Below, piece by piece: positions 56,133 to 64,000 of a stretch of DNA of 64,000 nucleotides. The notes beneath the pieces were generated by a model. It had not been told where the DNA came from. It saw only the letters and a program-made list of their open reading frames with translations, and ran no database searches. Both the position numbers and the translations under genes were made by a program. This DNA is from Pantoea vagans (GTDB taxonomy: Bacteria > Pseudomonadota > Gammaproteobacteria > Enterobacterales > Enterobacteriaceae). How positions within the stretch are numbered: position 1 is the stretch's first letter; every line of letters starts with the position of its first letter. The stretch lies in the NCBI RefSeq assembly GCF_004792415.1, contig NZ_CP038853.1:2356001-2420000 (forward strand), written 5' to 3'.

Positions 56133-56522
56133 AACGGATTCCTGCGGTTAGCGGTTCGGCATCTATACCGCGCACCTCTCGGGGAAAGGCGCGGGGTATA
56201 GGGAGCGGGAAAGTTTATTTTGGAGTTGGGGTTTATTATTTTTTTGCTGAGTTTATTTATCTATTTAAATAGCAGCACTGCCTTATTTCTTTTAATGACG
56301 ACATTTCGTCAACACATTAACCCTCAATGAATTGAAGAGGCAAATGATTCAAACAGAGCCGAGGTTGATTATTATAAAAATTAATTGTGAATAACCAGCT
56401 TAGATTTAATCGACGCGGAATTATTTACTGAAAATGAATTAATTTGATAACAACGTAATGCAGAGGGTTATCTTATAGAGAATATCGTGCCCAGCCTGTA
56501 AAGCCTGAGCACGACGATATAA
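56133..56522. promoter_or_regulatory. AT-rich gap between the LprI-like gene and tagH
   Basis: This is 390 bp without a gene, notably AT-rich from about 56210 to 56460. It is the natural place for a leftward promoter for tagH and the following genes. No operator can be named. A weak hairpin ends the upstream effector/immunity segment. Confidence 0.45.
56486..56513 (-). terminator. Hairpin downstream of the LprI-like immunity gene
   Basis: CGTGCTCAG and CTGGGCACG (minus strand) pair with one G-U wobble; no strong T-run follows. It may be a weak or Rho-assisted terminator separating the hcp-effector-immunity segment from tagH. Confidence 0.4.
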
Positions 56523-56921
56523 TCAGTAAGGCAGTTGCTTAAGAATAGCAGTACGCTCTTTGTCAATGCGAATAACGCAGAGGTTGGTCGCCACCGCATT
56601 CGCATTGCTACCTTCTTCGGCGGCAAAGGCTTCCAGCTTGCACTGACCGTCACGATATTTCAGCCAGCTGCGCTGCGTATCCACCAGCGTAGCGACATAG
56701 TCATCAGCCAGTTTTTTCTGCGTGCCGTACATCTGCACAATACGTTTTTTTGCCGTCTGGTACTCTTTGTTCAGGTCATCTTCCGCCAGCTTTTTCTGCT
56801 GAACAGTACACTGAAACAACGCACCATCTGAAGGCTGTTTTGCACAGGTATCGTCAGCAAATGCTGAAGCGCTAATGCCAAGAGAGAAAACCGCTAAAGC
56901 CAATCCATGTACTAACTTCAT
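56523..56921 (-). CDS. LprI-like (DUF1311) periplasmic protein, muramidase immunity candidate
   Basis: A 132-aa protein with a signal peptide (MKLVHGLALAVFSLGISASA). The mature domain is of the lysozyme-inhibitor LprI/DUF1311 type: CTVQQKKLAEDDLNKEYQ, AQRSWLKYRD-like TQRSWLKYRDGQC and a C-terminal Cys in NLCVIRI. It follows the muramidase effector gene by 11 bp, with AGGAG 5 nt before ATG 56921. A periplasmic inhibitor is what a peptidoglycan-targeting effector needs. Confidence 0.85.
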   Translation of the reverse strand: MKLVHGLALAVFSLGISASAFADDTCAKQPSDGALFQCTVQQKKLAEDDLNKEYQTAKKRIVQMYGTQKKLADDYVATLVDTQRSWLKYRDGQCKLEAFAAEEGSNANAVATNLCVIRIDKERTAILKQLPY

Positions 56922-56932
56922 ACTCACTCCTA

Positions 56933-57814
56933 TTAACGATTTTTACGAAGATAATTTGCACGACGCCTGCCAGTCTCACCTGCACTGATAGCTGGCGTGC
57001 TTTCAATATAATGGATCAGTGTATCAAAATCGTTGGTCATGCCCGCCATCATCGGGCGAGGACCTTTAGTCCAGCCCTGATAAACGAAGTCCACCATGAT
57101 GTCTCTGATAGCAGGATGGAGATTTTCCCAAGCCACTTTACCTGGCTGGTTATCAGTATAATTGTCATAGTTCTTCCGTGCACGTTCGACGTAGCCCGGA
57201 TAAATCGCTTCAAATAAGTTAATTTGCTGCTGATGACTGATTGTCCCTATAGCGGCCTGGTTGTTACGAACAAACTGACGGGCCTGGTCACCTTTAAGAC
57301 CTGCACCTTTGGCGATCATGGCGGCCTGACTTGCCGGCAACCCAGCGGCCTGAAGTTGTGCAGAAATACTCGCTTCAGAACGCGATCCCAGATCGTAACC
57401 GCGACCCAGCGTCACACCGGACTCCATTTTTTCTGGCCAGTGAATATGACGGCTAAAATAGCGGCTGGTCGGAGAGTCATCCCCTTCAGCATCGAATGTA
57501 ACCTGTCCGGCACTCACCACCAGCGGCCCGGTGGACGGGTTATTAACTGGCGGCGCTGCTGGCCTTGGTGGGGCATTACCCGGTACGTTTCCGCGCATCA
57601 GGCTGCTCCACGTCTTGCCATGGATATCGACAACACCATCCGGGCGAGACATAAAACGGGATTGAAACTGCTTAATCGCCTCAATGGTTTTCGGTCCCAT
57701 GCGGCCATCCGCACGAAGTTGTGGATATCCATTGCGCTGTAACAACTGCTGTACTGTCTTCACGTCGCCGTATTGATTACGGCCACCGACACCAACCGAG
57801 CCAGAAATACTCAT
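56933..57814 (-). CDS. T6SS peptidoglycan hydrolase effector (PG-binding plus pesticin-like muramidase)
   Basis: A 293-aa protein without a signal peptide. Residues 10-72 are a peptidoglycan-binding domain (GDVKTVQQLLQRNGYPQLRA, GRMGPKTIEAIKQFQ). A Pro-rich linker (78-95) leads to a C-terminal pesticin/T4-lysozyme-like domain with the catalytic-site motif MESGVTLGRGYDLG (about 131-144). It should cut glycan strands in the periplasm of target cells. It is placed directly after hcp and before an LprI-type inhibitor gene, so Hcp-dependent delivery is likely. Confidence 0.87.
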   Translation of the reverse strand: MSISGSVGVGGRNQYGDVKTVQQLLQRNGYPQLRADGRMGPKTIEAIKQFQSRFMSRPDGVVDIHGKTWSSLMRGNVPGNAPPRPAAPPVNNPSTGPLVVSAGQVTFDAEGDDSPTSRYFSRHIHWPEKMESGVTLGRGYDLGSRSEASISAQLQAAGLPASQAAMIAKGAGLKGDQARQFVRNNQAAIGTISHQQQINLFEAIYPGYVERARKNYDNYTDNQPGKVAWENLHPAIRDIMVDFVYQGWTKGPRPMMAGMTNDFDTLIHYIESTPAISAGETGRRRANYLRKNR

Positions 57815-57907
57815 TTACTATCTCCGCACAATATTGTTGATTCAGAGAGTCCTTGTAAACTGGCTGGAGAATGAGCATGACGACGCTGCCTTCTCTGGCC
57901 AGGAGAA

Positions 57908-57932
57908 ATACGCCTCCGGTGCGGAGGCGTAT
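57908..57932 (-). terminator. Hairpin just after hcp
   Basis: A perfect 11-bp stem (ATACGCCTCCG / CGGAGGCGTAT, loop of 3) begins 6 bp past the hcp stop codon and is followed on the minus strand by TTTCT. It likely acts as a partial terminator or 3' stabiliser, keeping hcp mRNA in excess over the effector gene. Confidence 0.7.
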
Positions 57933-57938
57933 CGCTTC

Positions 57939-58421
57939 TTACGCTTCTTTGTTGCCTTTAATATCCCAGCCAGCGCTGGTTTCTGCGCCTTTACCACCGG
58001 AAGAGCTCTGCTCCCAGTACTGCTGTTTCACTTTAGAAGCCTGGAAGGCATAAGTTACGCCCAGGGTGTCGTCGTGCTCAGAACCCACAAACTGAACGTT
58101 AGTCACCAGCACATCTTCCAACGTGATGCGGGTGTATTCGATTTGTGTGCCGCCCGCTTTGCAAACAGACACTTCGACTTTAGCGACGTGCTTACCGCTG
58201 GCGCAGTTCTTCAGCAGCGCGGTGACAGCTTTATCGATTTTGGCGTTGATGTGCAGGTCGTTGAAATTAACTTTCCCCGCACCGCCACCACCGCCTACGC
58301 TCATATTGCCTGGCTGGCTGGCACCCCAGGAAAAGGAGTCAATATCGATCCATCCAGTATGATTTGAATCTTTAGATTCACCTGTGACGCCGTCTACCTT
58401 CAAATACATATCAATAGCCAT
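57939..58421 (-). CDS. hcp: Hcp (TssD), T6SS tube protein
   Basis: A 160-aa protein of the Hcp family (MAIDMYLKVDGVTGESKDSN, HTGWIDIDSFSWGASQPG, VEVSVCKAGG, YAFQASKVKQQYWEQ). Hexameric rings stack into the inner tube and can carry effectors. It is preceded by a 236-bp structured region and followed by a strong hairpin, which fits separate high-level expression. Confidence 0.97.
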   Translation of the reverse strand: MAIDMYLKVDGVTGESKDSNHTGWIDIDSFSWGASQPGNMSVGGGGGAGKVNFNDLHINAKIDKAVTALLKNCASGKHVAKVEVSVCKAGGTQIEYTRITLEDVLVTNVQFVGSEHDDTLGVTYAFQASKVKQQYWEQSSSGGKGAETSAGWDIKGNKEA

Positions 58422-58657
58422 TATCTTTCACTCTTTATTGGTTGAGATTATTGCTTTCAAAAAAAGCAAGGATATGGCAAAAAGAAAAGCATGGGGCTGA
58501 ATAAAACAGTCCATATTTTACCTTTGCCTTGCTTCTGAAATATCGTCAAAAACCATATTTCAGATAGTGCGTTGCCGGGCACCAGGCCGGGCAATGTATT
58601 AAATTCCCATGAAGAAAATCGGAATACTGAACAGGGAGTCAGGGAAAACAAAAGCAA
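58422..58657 (-). promoter_or_regulatory. Structured leader region upstream of hcp
   Basis: This is 236 bp without a gene. It contains two inverted repeats: AGCAAGG/CCTTGCT (about 58462 and 58530) and a 9-bp imperfect stem TTGCCGGGC/GCCGGGCAA near 58572-58594. These probably include an attenuator for the upstream tssABC transcript and a promoter or 5' leader for hcp. Confidence 0.45.
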
Positions 58658-58870
58658 TTAATACCTTTCCCTTAGCTTGTGCCCGGCCCAGTAAAAACCA
58701 AATGACGCAGTGACTGAAAGAGTAGTCAGGATGCCGTTAATTATTTTCCCCATCATCGTGTCATTCCAGTCAAAGACGAAGAGGTAATAACCTGCGCATG
58801 TGAATAAAATCAGGGCTGAAATAAAAACCAGCAGATAACGTAGTAAATACAGAGCTGATTTTTTTACCAT
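58658..58870 (-). CDS. Small two-helix membrane protein of unknown function
   Basis: A 70-aa protein: a basic N-terminus (MVKKSALYLLRYLL), two transmembrane helices (about 8-28 and 44-62) and a basic C-terminus (GHKLRERY). GGGAGGAT lies 6 nt before ATG 58870; an in-frame opening to 58927 is less likely. It sits between tssC and hcp in the same direction. I do not recognise a family. Confidence 0.6.
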   Translation of the reverse strand: MVKKSALYLLRYLLVFISALILFTCAGYYLFVFDWNDTMMGKIINGILTTLSVTASFGFYWAGHKLRERY

Positions 58871-58963
58871 TCTTTTATCCTCCCTGACATTCACCTCAGC
58901 AATCTTTCTGTGAGGCATCAGGCGCAATACCCTTTCGCGCCTGATAACCTTACGACTCAGCCC

Positions 58964-60463
58964 TTAAGCATTATCATTTTTCAGTGACGGCAGCTTAGAG
59001 ACCAGTCGCAGCGAAACGGTCAGGCCTTCCAGCTGGTAGTGCGGACGCAGGAAGAACTTCGCGGCGTAATAGCCTGGGTTATCTTCCTGCTCTTCCACAT
59101 TCACCTCGGCAGCGGCCAGCGGCTTGCGAGACTTGGTCTCCTGTGAGGAGTTAGCCGGATCGCCATCGACGTAGTTCATCACCCAGTCGTTCAGCCAGCG
59201 TTCCATCTCATCGCGCTCGCGGAAGGAGCCGATCTTGTCACGCACGATGCACTTCAGGTAATGCGCAAAGCGGCAGCAGGCGAACAGATAAGGCAGACGC
59301 GCGGCCAGACGGGCATTGGCGGTGGCATCGGCGTCGTGATATTCCGTCGGCTTCTGCAGTGACTGCGCGCCAATAAAGGCGGCGAAGTCAGAGTTTTTGC
59401 GATGCACCAGCGGCATAAAGCCGTTTTTCGCCAGCTCGGCTTCACGGCGATCGCTGATGGCGATTTCGGTCGGACACTTCATGTCCACGCCGCCGTCGTC
59501 GCTCGGGAAGGTATGGCACGGCAGGTTCTCAACCGCCCCGCCCGATTCCACGCCGCGGATTGCGGTACACCAGCCATACTCCTTAAAGGAGCGGTTAATG
59601 TTGGCGGCCATCGCGTACGCCGCATTGCTCCAGGTGTAGTTGCCGTGATCGGAACCGTCGGTCTGCTCTTCAAAATCGAAGCTGTCGACCGGGTTGGTAC
59701 GAATGCCATAAGGCAGACGCGCCAGGAAACGCGGCATCACCAGGCCCAGATAGCGTGCATCTTCCGACTCACGCAGGCTGCGCCAGGCGGCATATTCGGT
59801 GTTCTGGAAGATTTTGGTCAGATCGCGTGGATTCGCCAGCTCCTGCCAGGACTCCATCTGCATCACTTCCGGCGCGGTGCCGGTGATAAACGGACAGTGT
59901 GCCGCCGAACCGATGCGCGCCATTTCACCCAGCAGCTCAACATCCTGCGGGCTGTGGTCGAAGTAGTAGTCGCCCACCAGACAGCCAAACGGCTCGCCGC
60001 CGAACTGACCATACTCCTGCTCATAGATCTTCTTGAACAGCGGGCTTTGATCCCAGCCGGCACCTTTATAGCGCTTAAGCGTACGACCCAGCTCCTGCTT
60101 GGAGATGCTCATAAAACGGATTTTCAGCATCTCGTCCGTTTCAGTGTTGTTCACCAGATAGCTCAGGCCGCGCCAGGCGCTTTCCAGCGACTGGAACTCC
60201 GGATGGTGAATAATCTGGTTAACCTGCTGCGACAGCTTTTCGTCGATCTCCGCGATCAGCGCCTGAATGGTGCGATAGGCGTCGCTGGAAACGGTGACGG
60301 TGTTCTCCAGCGCCTGCTGCGCCAGGGTTTTCACTGCGCTTTCGACCGCGGCGCGTGCCTGGTCGCTTTTCGGCCGGAATTCTTTGTTCAGCAGCGCGCT
60401 GAACTCATCCTGGCTGAAACTGGCCGCGCCCTGCGACTGGGGTTGTTGTGAAGTCTGCGTCAT
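58964..60463 (-). CDS. tssC: T6SS contractile sheath large subunit TssC
   Basis: A 499-aa protein, nearly invariant family pattern: FQSLESAWRGLSYLVNNTET, KRYKGAGWDQSPLFKKIYEQ, EFGQ-type EYGQFGGEPFGCLVGDYYFD, PFITGTAPEVMQ, FLARLPYG, CHYLK-type RFAHYLKCIVRDK. With TssB it forms the contractile sheath that ClpV recycles. Its ATG overlaps the tssB stop by 4 bp. Confidence 0.97.
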   Translation of the reverse strand: MTQTSQQPQSQGAASFSQDEFSALLNKEFRPKSDQARAAVESAVKTLAQQALENTVTVSSDAYRTIQALIAEIDEKLSQQVNQIIHHPEFQSLESAWRGLSYLVNNTETDEMLKIRFMSISKQELGRTLKRYKGAGWDQSPLFKKIYEQEYGQFGGEPFGCLVGDYYFDHSPQDVELLGEMARIGSAAHCPFITGTAPEVMQMESWQELANPRDLTKIFQNTEYAAWRSLRESEDARYLGLVMPRFLARLPYGIRTNPVDSFDFEEQTDGSDHGNYTWSNAAYAMAANINRSFKEYGWCTAIRGVESGGAVENLPCHTFPSDDGGVDMKCPTEIAISDRREAELAKNGFMPLVHRKNSDFAAFIGAQSLQKPTEYHDADATANARLAARLPYLFACCRFAHYLKCIVRDKIGSFRERDEMERWLNDWVMNYVDGDPANSSQETKSRKPLAAAEVNVEEQEDNPGYYAAKFFLRPHYQLEGLTVSLRLVSKLPSLKNDNA

Positions 60464-60993
60464 GCCTGCGGCTCCTTACCTTCAGTGGCCTCATCCTGCT
60501 TAGGCAGATGGGTCAGAGCCTGCAGCAGAGTTGGGTCCTGCAGCACTTTACCAATCAGCTCTTCCGCACCGTTTTTGCCGTCCATATAGGTCAGCAGATT
60601 TGCCAGCTGGGTACGCGCTTCCAGCAGCTTGCTTAGCGGCTCGACGTTGCGGGCCACGGCATCCGGCGAAAAGTCGTCCATGCTGTCGAAAGTGAGATCG
60701 ATGTTGAGCTTGCCTTCGCCATTCAGGGTGTTGTCTACCTGGAACGCGGCGCGTGGCTTCAGCGCTTTCATGCGCTCATCGAAGTTGTCGATGTCGATCT
60801 CAAGGAATTTGCGGTCGTCGATGCCCGGCTGCGGCTCCAGCGGTTTACCCACCAGATCCGCCAGCACGCCCATCACAAACGGCAGCTGGATTTTGCGTTC
60901 CGCGCCATAAATTTCCACGTCATATTCAATCTGAACGCGAGGCGCGCGATTGCGGGCAATGAACTTCTGCCCACTGGATTTGCTTGTTGCCAT
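60460..60993 (-). CDS. tssB: T6SS contractile sheath small subunit TssB
   Basis: A 177-aa protein with the TssB core: RVQIEYDVEIYGAERKIQLP, FVMGVLADLVGKP, DDRKFLEIDIDNFDERMKAL. I start it at ATG 60993 (MATSKSSGQKF) with GGAG 6 nt upstream; openings at 61005 and 61008 are in frame but lack a good site. Confidence 0.96.
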   Translation of the reverse strand: MATSKSSGQKFIARNRAPRVQIEYDVEIYGAERKIQLPFVMGVLADLVGKPLEPQPGIDDRKFLEIDIDNFDERMKALKPRAAFQVDNTLNGEGKLNIDLTFDSMDDFSPDAVARNVEPLSKLLEARTQLANLLTYMDGKNGAEELIGKVLQDPTLLQALTHLPKQDEATEGKEPQA

Positions 60994-61072
60994 GGTTTTC
61001 TCCATCAATGATGCGCGGATAATGTGTCACAGCAGGCGCGCAGGTCCCGCTGTGTGAGTGGGTCACGCCTGC

Positions 61073-62095
61073 TTAGTCGCGACGTCCGAATATGGTTTCC
61101 AGCTGATGCACGCCATCGGGTGCCAGCTCGCGGATGATCTCCAGGAAGTCGCGCTCGATTAAGCGCTGCACCCGGTCGATCATCAGCGGAGCCGGATGAC
61201 TCGGCTCATGCTGGGTGAAGTAGAGCTTCACTTTCTCCAGCATCAGCTGGGCATCGGCGCGGGAACTGATCTGTACCGTACGCCAGTCCGCGGCCGCGCG
61301 CGGCGCCGTTGCGACCGCCGCCGGGGCCGCCGCTTCTGCGGGTTGTTCCGCCGCTGCGGCAGGAATCAGCTGGCTGATATCGGTGGCCTGGCAGCGTTCG
61401 GCGATCAGCGCAATCTGTCTGCGCAGCAGTGCCAGTTCCGGCACCGCCGCGTCGCCCAGCCGTTCGGCTACGGTTTCGCAGATGGTCTGCAGCCGCTCAT
61501 GAATCTGCAGCACCGCCTCAATGCCGGGCTGGTCGCCACGTGCCAGTTCATCGATCAGACGCGGCAGGCCGCCAGGATAGTCCGCCACTTCGGTTTTGCT
61601 GCCGTCGCACAGGGCGGCTGCATCACGCAGCGTGATGCCATCGGACGGGTAGCGCAGCAGCCAGCACTGACGCACCGCGCCACTGAGTTCCGTCTTGTCA
61701 CCCAGCAGCGCCAGGGCATTAATACGGTAGAACGGGTCCTGCTCGCCGTACTCTTCCAGCCGGGGCCACAGCGGCTCCCAATAGAGCAGCAGCGCCTGTT
61801 CAATCAGCTTCAGGCCCTGCGCATAGCCCGGCAGCCCTTTCAGCTCCGTCCAGGCATGGGTCAGCGCCAGCATCACGCGTAAATCTTTACTGCGAGCCAG
61901 CAGCGCTATCGCCAGCTTCTCAACTTTGTTCCAGTCGGCGGGTTCCGCCGGAATGATGGTGTTGCCGAACTGCTGTTCCGCTTTACCGGCACTGGCCTGC
62001 TCCATGGCCTGAAAATCGGCGTCGTACTCCAGGTTATCGCCGCCGGGATTGTCATCACTGACCGGAGCCAGCAAAGCCTCTGTATTCATCGTCAT
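61073..62095 (-). CDS. tssA: T6SS assembly protein TssA
   Basis: A 340-aa protein with an N-terminal ImpA domain (GGDNLEYDADFQAME, ADWNKVEKLAIALLARSKDL) and an Ala-rich linker near 255-275, then a C-terminal helical end (REDFLEIIRELAPDG-type ERDFLEIIRELAPDGVHQLE). It primes sheath and tube polymerisation at the baseplate. ATG 62095 has GAGG 8-9 nt upstream; an in-frame opening to 62170 overlaps tagF. Confidence 0.93.
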   Translation of the reverse strand: MTMNTEALLAPVSDDNPGGDNLEYDADFQAMEQASAGKAEQQFGNTIIPAEPADWNKVEKLAIALLARSKDLRVMLALTHAWTELKGLPGYAQGLKLIEQALLLYWEPLWPRLEEYGEQDPFYRINALALLGDKTELSGAVRQCWLLRYPSDGITLRDAAALCDGSKTEVADYPGGLPRLIDELARGDQPGIEAVLQIHERLQTICETVAERLGDAAVPELALLRRQIALIAERCQATDISQLIPAAAAEQPAEAAAPAAVATAPRAAADWRTVQISSRADAQLMLEKVKLYFTQHEPSHPAPLMIDRVQRLIERDFLEIIRELAPDGVHQLETIFGRRD

Positions 62096-62105
62096 GGGTG
62101 TCGCC

Positions 62106-62822
62106 TCAGGATTCAAACATCGGGGGATAAAGTCCGTTTCGTCCCGGCTTTGCCCCACCGGCCGGATCAAACAGCAATGAAAAGAGCTGCGCGGTGAAGT
62201 TACCGCTATGGACCTGAGTATAAAGCGGGAACCCGTCGCTCTGATTGGTCCACCAGAAACTGGTGTAAAACTGCGGGTCGAAGTTCTCGCCCGGCAGCGT
62301 CCAGTTCAGTGTTGAAGGCGTGTCGCCATGCCCGATGACGTTAAGGATATCTGACGGCTCACCCGTCTCCTGCGGCGGTTGCGGCTGCGGAATGCTGATC
62401 AGTGCCTGATCCAGCTGCTCCGGCGATCCGCCGCCCTGCACCACCCGCAGCAGCGTATTGCCCACCTGCTGATACCACTCGCCGGAGCGTGCCAGCAGGG
62501 CCGGCGACCACTCGGCGGGGGTAAAGTGACGCAGCGCGCAGAGCGGGTAGTTACGTCCCACGCTGTCCCGTGCCGCAATCAGGCAGCCCATCTGGATCAG
62601 CTGGCTGCCCAGCATCGGCGGCACCACAAAATTCCAGACCGGCGCGTTGAGGAACGGGCGCGACGGCGCGTTATCCCCCTCCTGACTGCTCTGCCAGTGA
62701 TGCAGGCCCACCTGAAACCAGCTGGACCATTGGCGATAGAGGACATCAGGAAAGCGGCGCTTCACAAAGTCACCCGCGCTGGGCAATTTGCCGTACCAGC
62801 AGGGTGCAGCGTAATGAGTCAT
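62106..62822 (-). CDS. tagF: T6SS-associated protein TagF (ImpM family)
   Basis: A 238-aa protein of the TagF/DUF2094 family (CWYGKLPSAGDFVKRRFP, VWNFVVPP, SVGRNYPLC). TagF is a post-translational negative regulator of T6SS firing in other bacteria, and its presence with Stk/PppA/Fha gives this cluster two layers of control. It starts 14 bp after tssM. Confidence 0.93.
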   Translation of the reverse strand: MTHYAAPCWYGKLPSAGDFVKRRFPDVLYRQWSSWFQVGLHHWQSSQEGDNAPSRPFLNAPVWNFVVPPMLGSQLIQMGCLIAARDSVGRNYPLCALRHFTPAEWSPALLARSGEWYQQVGNTLLRVVQGGGSPEQLDQALISIPQPQPPQETGEPSDILNVIGHGDTPSTLNWTLPGENFDPQFYTSFWWTNQSDGFPLYTQVHSGNFTAQLFSLLFDPAGGAKPGRNGLYPPMFES

Positions 62823-62836
62823 TGTCGGGTCCTGTT

Positions 62837-64000
62837 TCAGGGGCAGCTAAAGCCGGGAAGCTGGAACGGGTTACGAATGCTGCCAGGGGTGAACGACAGC
62901 GTGACCTGATGCCCCTCCACGCTGAACGTGGCTTCGCGGGTCAGGCCGCCAGCCGCGGTAACACGGGCGCGATCGAAGAAGCGATTGAGTGCCCAGGGCC
63001 CACTGGTAACCAGCGTTGAGGTGGTGCCGTTGGTCAGGCCCAGCTGCATGCGCACCTGGCTGGTGCCGCCCGGACCGGGCCAGCTGACCATCTGTACCGC
63101 CTGCGGCCCGTGGCTGTAACGCAACTGCTGTCCATCCACATCCAGCGTCAGGTTAAGAATGTCGTTGTCCATTTTTACGGTGCGCAGCGTGACGCGGAAG
63201 CCTGGCGTAGTCGCACCATTGGCAAAGAATGCATCACGAATTGACTGCGCCTGCTGGAACGGACGCAGCAGCGCTTCGCCGCCCGGCAGCGTTTTGCCAT
63301 CGATACCCGGCGTAAAGCGCCATGAGGCGTTGGTGGTGTCGACTTTGCTGGCCAGGTTGTCGCGGAAGAAGCTGTCCATCATGCCGCTGCCAGGGGCGAA
63401 CATCCGCGCCAGATCGTCGGGTGTCACCTCACTGCGCGCGGAGCGCACCAGCGGATAACGTCCGGCGATCGCCTGACGACAGAAACTCCCGACTTCCATG
63501 GTGATGCGTTTACGGACGTTATCCATGTCGCGGCGCTGCGCATCGCTGCTGGCCCCGACCGCCATACTGGAGACCATATTCTGCAGCGAACCAGGCAGAC
63601 GTCCGGCGCTGGCCTGCAAACGACTGATCGCATCGCTGGCCGGTGGCGGCATCCCGCTGTTAGCGGCATCCTGCACCGCCGTGAGGTAGCGATAGAGATC
63701 GTCAATCTGGTGCAGGAAATCATCCACCGCCAGCACCTTGCTGCCCTGCTGTAACGGCTGAGCCAGCTCAAGCACGGGCGCAAAATGCACGGCAACCGCC
63801 TGCTCCGGTGACGCCTGCGCTGCCGCCTGCCCACGCGCCGCAGCCGCTTCAGGCGAGGTAAACAGCGCTTCAAGGGTGCGGGTGGCGCTGTTATCCGACG
63901 GCTTTGCCGCCTGCGCGGTTTTCTCATCGGGCTGCGCCCGGTTCAGCGTCAGCAGGTTACTGAGGTTGATGACCAGCTGGCGCAGCGGTGAGTGATTGCC
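62837..64000 (-). CDS. tssM: T6SS inner-membrane complex protein TssM (IcmF), C-terminal part only
   Basis: The frame is open without a start to the right edge; 387 C-terminal residues are visible of an expected ~1150. It contains the periplasmic domain: IDDLYRYLTAVQDAANSGMP, FCRQAIAGRYPLVRSA, DLARMFAPGSGMMDSFF, FTPGSIRNPFQLPGFSCP at the end. TssM spans the inner membrane and, with TssL and TssJ, anchors the apparatus. The missing tss genes (J, K, L) are presumably beyond the edge. Confidence 0.95.
   Translation of the reverse strand, partial: GNHSPLRQLVINLSNLLTLNRAQPDEKTAQAAKPSDNSATRTLEALFTSPEAAAARGQAAAQASPEQAVAVHFAPVLELAQPLQQGSKVLAVDDFLHQIDDLYRYLTAVQDAANSGMPPPASDAISRLQASAGRLPGSLQNMVSSMAVGASSDAQRRDMDNVRKRITMEVGSFCRQAIAGRYPLVRSARSEVTPDDLARMFAPGSGMMDSFFRDNLASKVDTTNASWRFTPGIDGKTLPGGEALLRPFQQAQSIRDAFFANGATTPGFRVTLRTVKMDNDILNLTLDVDGQQLRYSHGPQAVQMVSWPGPGGTSQVRMQLGLTNGTTSTLVTSGPWALNRFFDRARVTAAGGLTREATFSVEGHQVTLSFTPGSIRNPFQLPGFSCP

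Noticed and set aside
58457..58657. 66-codon minus-strand frame upstream of hcp
   Set aside because: It lies over the inverted repeats of the hcp leader, has no ribosome site and no protein-like pattern beyond low complexity.

Overview
The window is a chromosomal segment of an enterobacterium, most probably of the Erwiniaceae (Pantoea/Erwinia-like). The evidence is the conserved block chaC-chaB | chaA | kdsA-sirB1-sirB2-prmC-prfA-hemA | lolB-ispE-prs ... ychH | pth-ychF, with protein lengths and motifs close to those of Escherichia coli, next to a large type VI secretion (T6SS) cluster of the kind common in that family. The genus is an inference; no rRNA or species marker lies in the window.

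Layout. (1) 51-1478: a membrane-anchored Ser/Thr kinase, paralogous to the kinase inside the T6SS cluster 43 kb away. (2) 1542-16204: housekeeping block (gamma-glutamyl cyclotransferase, cation antiport, Kdo synthesis, release factor and its methylase, first step of tetrapyrrole synthesis, lipoprotein insertion, isoprenoid and PRPP synthesis, peptidyl-tRNA hydrolase, YchF). A GGDEF cyclase sits between prs and ychH. (3) 16261-19821: a small AT-rich island bounded by two 29-bp copies (26/29 identical) of the ychF terminator hairpin. It carries a broken P4-type integrase N-terminus, a membrane protein and an AIPR-family (abortive infection) protein. (4) 20000-30437: a LysR regulator and an eight-gene leftward operon: an oligopeptide ABC importer, two peptidases that favour D-residue or unusual peptides, an enolase-superfamily racemase/epimerase and a DUF1611 (DgcN-type) protein. 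It looks like a pathway for taking up and breaking down peptides containing D-amino acids, probably D-glutamate. (5) 30788-38342: an Rhs locus with displaced C-terminal tips and orphan immunity genes: an ADP-ribosylglycohydrolase resembling Tri1, a frameshifted Tsi6-like gene, an orphan Rhs tip with its immunity gene, and the intact 1328-aa Rhs with its own immunity gene. (6) 38673-64000: the T6SS cluster, all leftward. Read in the direction of transcription it is tssM (partial)-tagF-tssA-tssB-tssC-small membrane protein-hcp-pesticin-like muramidase-LprI-like immunity-tagH(FHA)-pppA-periplasmic protein-tagJ-tssE-tssF-tssG-clpV-stk-vgrG-DUF2169 adaptor-PAAR-like lipase-ankyrin lipoprotein-rhs.

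How it fits together. The T6SS core supplies sheath (TssB/C), tube (Hcp), baseplate (TssA/E/F/G), membrane complex (TssM), recycling ATPase (ClpV) and the kinase/phosphatase/FHA switch (Stk, PppA, TagH). It delivers at least three effector types, each followed by a candidate immunity gene: a muramidase, a lipase and an Rhs toxin. The leftward end of the cluster has accumulated remnants of earlier toxin/immunity pairs, which is the expected signature of Rhs tip exchange. The most interesting signals are the Rhs remnant field (including the A7-tract frameshift in the Tsi6-like gene), the terminator-flanked AIPR island, the D-peptide operon, and a perfect 27-bp inverted repeat between the lipase-immunity and rhs genes.
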